NCBI GenBank assembly: GCA_016201645.1
Contig: JACQCL010000145.1
Span: 1 to 7,827 of the forward strand
Length of the DNA stretch: 7,827 nt
Origin: Candidatus Rokuibacteriota bacterium
GTDB lineage: Bacteria; Methylomirabilota; Methylomirabilia; Rokubacteriales; CSP1-6
Direction of reading: 5' to 3'
How positions within the stretch are numbered: the stretch's first letter is position 1; the number at the start of each line of letters is the position of its first letter. Made by a program: the position numbers and the translations under genes. Positions 7,339 to 7,827 of this stretch are shown here, one piece after another. Under the pieces are notes generated by a model that saw nothing but the letters and a program-made list of their open reading frames with translations, was not told the DNA's origin and searched no databases.

Positions 7339-7557
7339 CTACTTGAGTGTTTCAACTTGCTCAACCTTCCCCTCCTTGCTGTAGTAAATGAGGTAAGTTG
7401 TAAATTGGTCTTTCGCGGCCATCTCTACCGGCGTACCGATGATTTCCCACAAACCCAATGTAAAGATGTCGGCTACAATGTGCCAGGCCACTGCTGCATT
7501 CCGGCCAGCCCTTGAGTGCGCCTTAAGCACACTTTCAGAAAAGTGGACTGCTTCCAT
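7339..7557 (-). CDS. Small hypothetical protein with a TLGLWEIIGTPVE segment
   Basis: A 72-residue protein from ATG at 7557 to TAG at 7339. A polar start (about 1-20) leads into a hydrophobic stretch (about 22-46) containing VADIFTLGLWEIIGTPVE. Then come two likely beta strands, FTTYLIYY and KVEQVETL, joined by a SKEG turn. From memory, similar D-x-x-TLGLWE-x-x-GTP-x-E segments followed by a short strand pair occur at the C terminus of small bacterial lipoproteins; I could not check this. No signal peptide or lipobox is present, and a TGA lies three codons before the ATG, so this may be the tail of a once longer protein. There is no clear ribosome site. G+C is about 49% by count, far below its neighbours, which suggests foreign origin. 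It lies upstream of the operon promoter on the same strand. Whether it is expressed is unknown. Confidence 0.5.
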   Translation of the reverse strand: MEAVHFSESVLKAHSRAGRNAAVAWHIVADIFTLGLWEIIGTPVEMAAKDQFTTYLIYYSKEGKVEQVETLK

Positions 7558-7579
7558 TTCTTGTCATGTCTTTTCTGGT

Positions 7580-7600
7580 TAGGTGTAGAAGCTACACCTA
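7580..7600. repeat. Perfect 9-base hairpin, 3-base loop
   Basis: TAGGTGTAG (7580-7588), loop AAG, CTACACCTA (7592-7600). It sits 22 bases upstream of the 72-codon ORF's ATG on the minus strand. It has no adjoining T run, so a terminator is unlikely; an operator or leader stem is possible. Confidence 0.55.
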
Positions 7601-7614
7601 GCCCCAAAGGGCTA
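7599..7614. repeat. 6-base hairpin overlapping its neighbour by 2 bases
   Basis: TAGCCC (7599-7604), loop CAAA, GGGCTA (7609-7614). It shares bases 7599-7600 with the 9-base hairpin, so the two stems cannot both form completely. Confidence 0.45.
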
Positions 7615-7827
7615 CGTTGTCAAGGTTACGACACCCTCCGAGCATGAGAGACTAGGTTCTCTTGGGTCGTAATAGTGTTGACACTTCAGGCCGGTAAAAC
7701 AAAGGACTATCTGGCCTATCTTTCCCAGGGTGAACTGGACAGGGCAAGGACGGGAGGCCCGGCGGTTCAGCCTGGGGCGCGGCTCAGGAGAGCATCAGGC
7801 CAAGGCGCGGCGGCCGTCAGCCCGACA

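Larger units (their letters stand above)
7558..7827. other. Gene-poor right end with clustered dyad symmetries
   Basis: No convincing gene was found in these 270 bases. All three minus-strand frames entering from the right edge meet stops within 20 codons. On the plus strand one frame is open from 7648 to the edge with a GTG at 7675 and reads KDYLAYLSQGELDRART before becoming Gly/Ala/Arg-rich; it has no ribosome site and I do not recognise it. Besides the two hairpins at 7580-7614 there is an imperfect stem, TTACGAC (7626-7632) with GTCGTAA (7666-7672), enclosing AGAGA (7647-7651) with TCTCT (7658-7662). A near-palindrome AGTGT-TG-ACACT lies at 7674-7685. I searched by eye for tRNA, tmRNA, SRP RNA and RNase P RNA hallmarks and saw none. 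Confidence 0.4.

Noticed and set aside
6262..7515. 417-codon plus-strand open frame across the glgA start and leader
   Set aside because: It is antisense to the conserved GlgA N-terminal domain, to the promoter and to the 72-codon ORF, with no motif or ribosome site; length reflects GC bias.
7592..7624. Second promoter: minus-strand TTGACA at 7624-7619 upstream of the small ORF
   Set aside because: At 17-18 bases spacing the -10 position reads TAGGTG or AGGTGT, a poor match, so the -35 match alone is not enough.
7602..7646. 15-codon minus-strand leader peptide before the 72-codon ORF (MLGGC... then stop)
   Set aside because: No good ribosome site, no run of regulatory codons and no terminator/antiterminator pair with a T run; LGGC resembles a lipobox but no signal peptide precedes it.
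7620..7675. tRNA-like fold around GGTTCTCTTGGGTC
   Set aside because: No 7-base acceptor pair with correct spacing, no proper T arm GGTTC-R-A and no anticodon arm; only an imperfect long stem.
7578..7690. Integron-type attC site (GTTAGGT fits GTTRRRY)
   Set aside because: The matching RYYYAAC partner is not found at a suitable distance and orientation, and there is no cassette array or integrase.

Overview
The window is GC-rich bacterial chromosome (roughly two thirds G+C by eye over most of its length). It is dominated by one operon on the minus strand. Read in the direction of transcription, from right to left, the genes are glgA (glycogen synthase), glnB (PII signal protein), glnE (glutamine synthetase adenylyltransferase/adenylyl-removing enzyme) and polA (DNA polymerase I, whose 3' end lies beyond the left edge). 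The protein sequences suggest a free-living GC-rich Gram-negative-type lineage. A Rokubacteria/NC10 or deltaproteobacterial source is my impression only and rests on no search.

Layout: 1-2070 is polA (690 codons visible, cut inside the O helix of the fingers). 2067-5201 is glnE, 5198-5536 glnB and 5533-7014 glgA. All three gene junctions are 4-base stop/start overlaps: ATGA between glgA and glnB, CTGA between glnB and glnE, ATGA between glnE and polA. The glnE reading frame has no ATG, GTG or TTG until about 70 codons into sequence that already looks like GlnE, so a CTG start inside the CTGA overlap is the best guess. A good sigma70-type promoter (TTGACA, 18 bases, AATAAT) at 7044-7073 and a GGAGG site precede the GTG start of glgA. 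They make this the evident head of the operon.

Function: GlnB senses 2-oxoglutarate and the ATP/ADP ratio, and carries the uridylylation tyrosine Y51. GlnE uses that signal to adenylylate or de-adenylylate glutamine synthetase. Co-transcription with glycogen synthase joins a nitrogen-status switch to a carbon-storage enzyme. polA at the end is a housekeeping passenger; its proofreading exonuclease domain has lost its catalytic carboxylates.

Right end (about 7075-7827): a different kind of DNA that is less GC-rich and poor in genes. It holds a 72-codon ORF at about 49% G+C with a DIFTLGLWEIIGTPVE segment, a helical-looking open frame interrupted by a TGA, a perfect 12-base inverted repeat, and a dense row of dyad symmetries at 7580-7685. 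No RNA gene, CRISPR array, insertion sequence or complete mobile element could be recognised. The main novelty candidates are the operon arrangement, the CTG start and the unexplained right end; nothing in the window amounts to a clear new system.
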